Source of the DNA: Streptomyces sp.
Lineage (GTDB): Bacteria; Actinomycetota; Actinomycetes; Streptomycetales; Streptomycetaceae
Length of the DNA stretch: 64,000 nt
Reading direction: 5' to 3'
Assembly: GCF_019510245.1 (NCBI RefSeq)
Contig: NZ_JAEKKT010000128.1
Coordinates: forward strand, 112,099 to 176,098
Below, piece after piece: positions 63,541 to 64,000 of the stretch. The notes beneath the pieces are model-generated. The model was not told where the DNA came from. It saw nothing but the letters and a program-made list of their open reading frames with translations, and searched no databases. The stretch's first letter is position 1; each line of letters starts with the position of its first letter. Made by a program: the position numbers and the translations under genes.

Positions 63541-63870
63541 TCAGGTCGCGACCGCGTCGGCCGGAGCACTCCCGGCAGCAAGGCCGGCAGCCGAGCTGTC
63601 GGCCTTGCGCTGCCGGCGCATCAGCAACGCCACAGCCGCTGCCAGGGCGACGGCACCGGCTCCGACCCAGAGGGCCGGGATCAGTCCGTCCACGAACTGT
63701 GAGGCGGATCCGTAGCCGCCCTGGGCGGAGAAGACCGCGGCCAGCGACGCCACGCCGATGGCGCCGCCGACCTCGCGGATCGCGTTGTTCGCGCCGGAGG
63801 CGATGCCCTGCTCTTCCGGGCGGACGGTGCTCATGACGAGGTTGGCGCTGGGTCCGAAGAACATGCCCAT
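63541..63870 (-). pseudogene. C-terminal fragment of an MFS (DHA2-type) exporter
   Basis: The frame from 63870 reads MGMFFGPSANLVMSTVRPEE, QGIASGANNAIREVGGAIGV, and two membrane helices to AVALLMRRQRK; it ends at 63541. This is the end of a 14-helix drug exporter (last two or three helices). Upstream of 63870 the minus-strand frame stays open but is not MFS-like; instead the plus strand carries the part that should precede it. Confidence 0.8.
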
Positions 63871-64000
63871 GATCGCCGGACCGCTGGCCGGGGCACTGTC
63901 CGACCGCATCGGCGGCGCACCCGTCGTCACCGCGGGCATGGCCCTGAACGCCGTCGGCCTCGGGCTCTGGGCCATCACCGTCGAGCCGCACGTCGCCTAC
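63863..64000 (+). pseudogene. Inverted middle fragment of an MFS exporter (runs off window)
   Basis: From 63863 the plus strand reads MIAGPLAGALSDRIGGAPVV and TAGMALNAVGLGLWAITVEP to the window end. This is the segment that normally lies just before the GMGMFFGPSANL text, here on the opposite strand. The two pieces meet head-to-head near 63863-63870. An inversion, or two separate truncated exporters, or an assembly fold-back could explain it. Confidence 0.65.

Noticed and set aside
1..64000. CRISPR arrays, rRNA, tRNA genes, insertion-sequence transposases
   Set aside because: None found by reading; the only mobile-element trace is the integrase tail at 12.5 kb.

Overview
The window is very GC-rich, with frequent GTG starts, 4-nt start/stop overlaps, GGAGG-type ribosome sites and loop-short GC hairpin terminators. 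With the gene content (SbcCD, LAL-type LuxR, ROK and HutC-type GntR regulators, actinobacterial RHS protein, CGNR/ABATE regulator, P450 with its own ferredoxin) this points to a Streptomyces chromosome. No rRNA, tRNA or CRISPR array was seen.

Left part (1-14.3 kb): two giant secreted proteins diverge from a shared promoter region. One is a multidomain SGNH/GDSL hydrolase that runs off the left edge. The other is a 2263-residue RHS/YD-repeat protein with a glycine-zipper C-terminus, followed 17 nt later by a small acidic gene placed like an immunity gene. After their terminator comes a genomic scar: an integrase tail, a 191-bp copy of an internal piece of the sbcD gene found 5.9 kb downstream, and a probable yigZ tail, all joined in one frame. 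A P450 pseudogene with at least three frame changes follows.

Centre (14.3-44.2 kb): mostly ordinary genes. An overlapping oxidoreductase/PmoA-like/cupin operon lies behind a LacI-type operator. Next are sbcD-sbcC, an AsnC regulator facing a rhodanese, an orphan Imm21 protein, a ferredoxin/reductase/P450 cassette, a membrane protein, a DUF885 peptidase-like protein, an Lrp regulator facing a PLP gamma-lyase-type enzyme, an ACT-GNAT membrane protein, a DUF6493/SWIM pair, phoD with a PHO box, an alpha/beta hydrolase, a GntR regulator with a DasR-like operator over its promoter, a ROK repressor, mug and purB.

Right part (44.2-64 kb): an accessory region of repeated and decaying small modules. 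Two paralogous TetR/alpha-beta-hydrolase modules carry the same ATTACGnTC operator core upstream of both the regulator and the hydrolase; the second module also carries an Old Yellow Enzyme gene. Two divergent HxlR promoters share 34 of 36 bp, one facing an esterase and one a quinone-oxidoreductase-type MDR enzyme, but both HxlR genes are broken. An HxlR tail with a convergent CGNR gene occurs twice, once decayed and once with an intact CGNR gene. Tails of SDR, enoyl-CoA hydratase and MDR genes lie between. Also here are a LAL LuxR activator, a propionyl/acetyl-CoA synthetase overlapping a PP2C-ATPase protein that lacks its front, and, at the right edge, an MFS exporter gene split into head-to-head halves. 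The simplest reading is a set of electrophile/xenobiotic response cassettes that spread by duplication and are being lost piecemeal.
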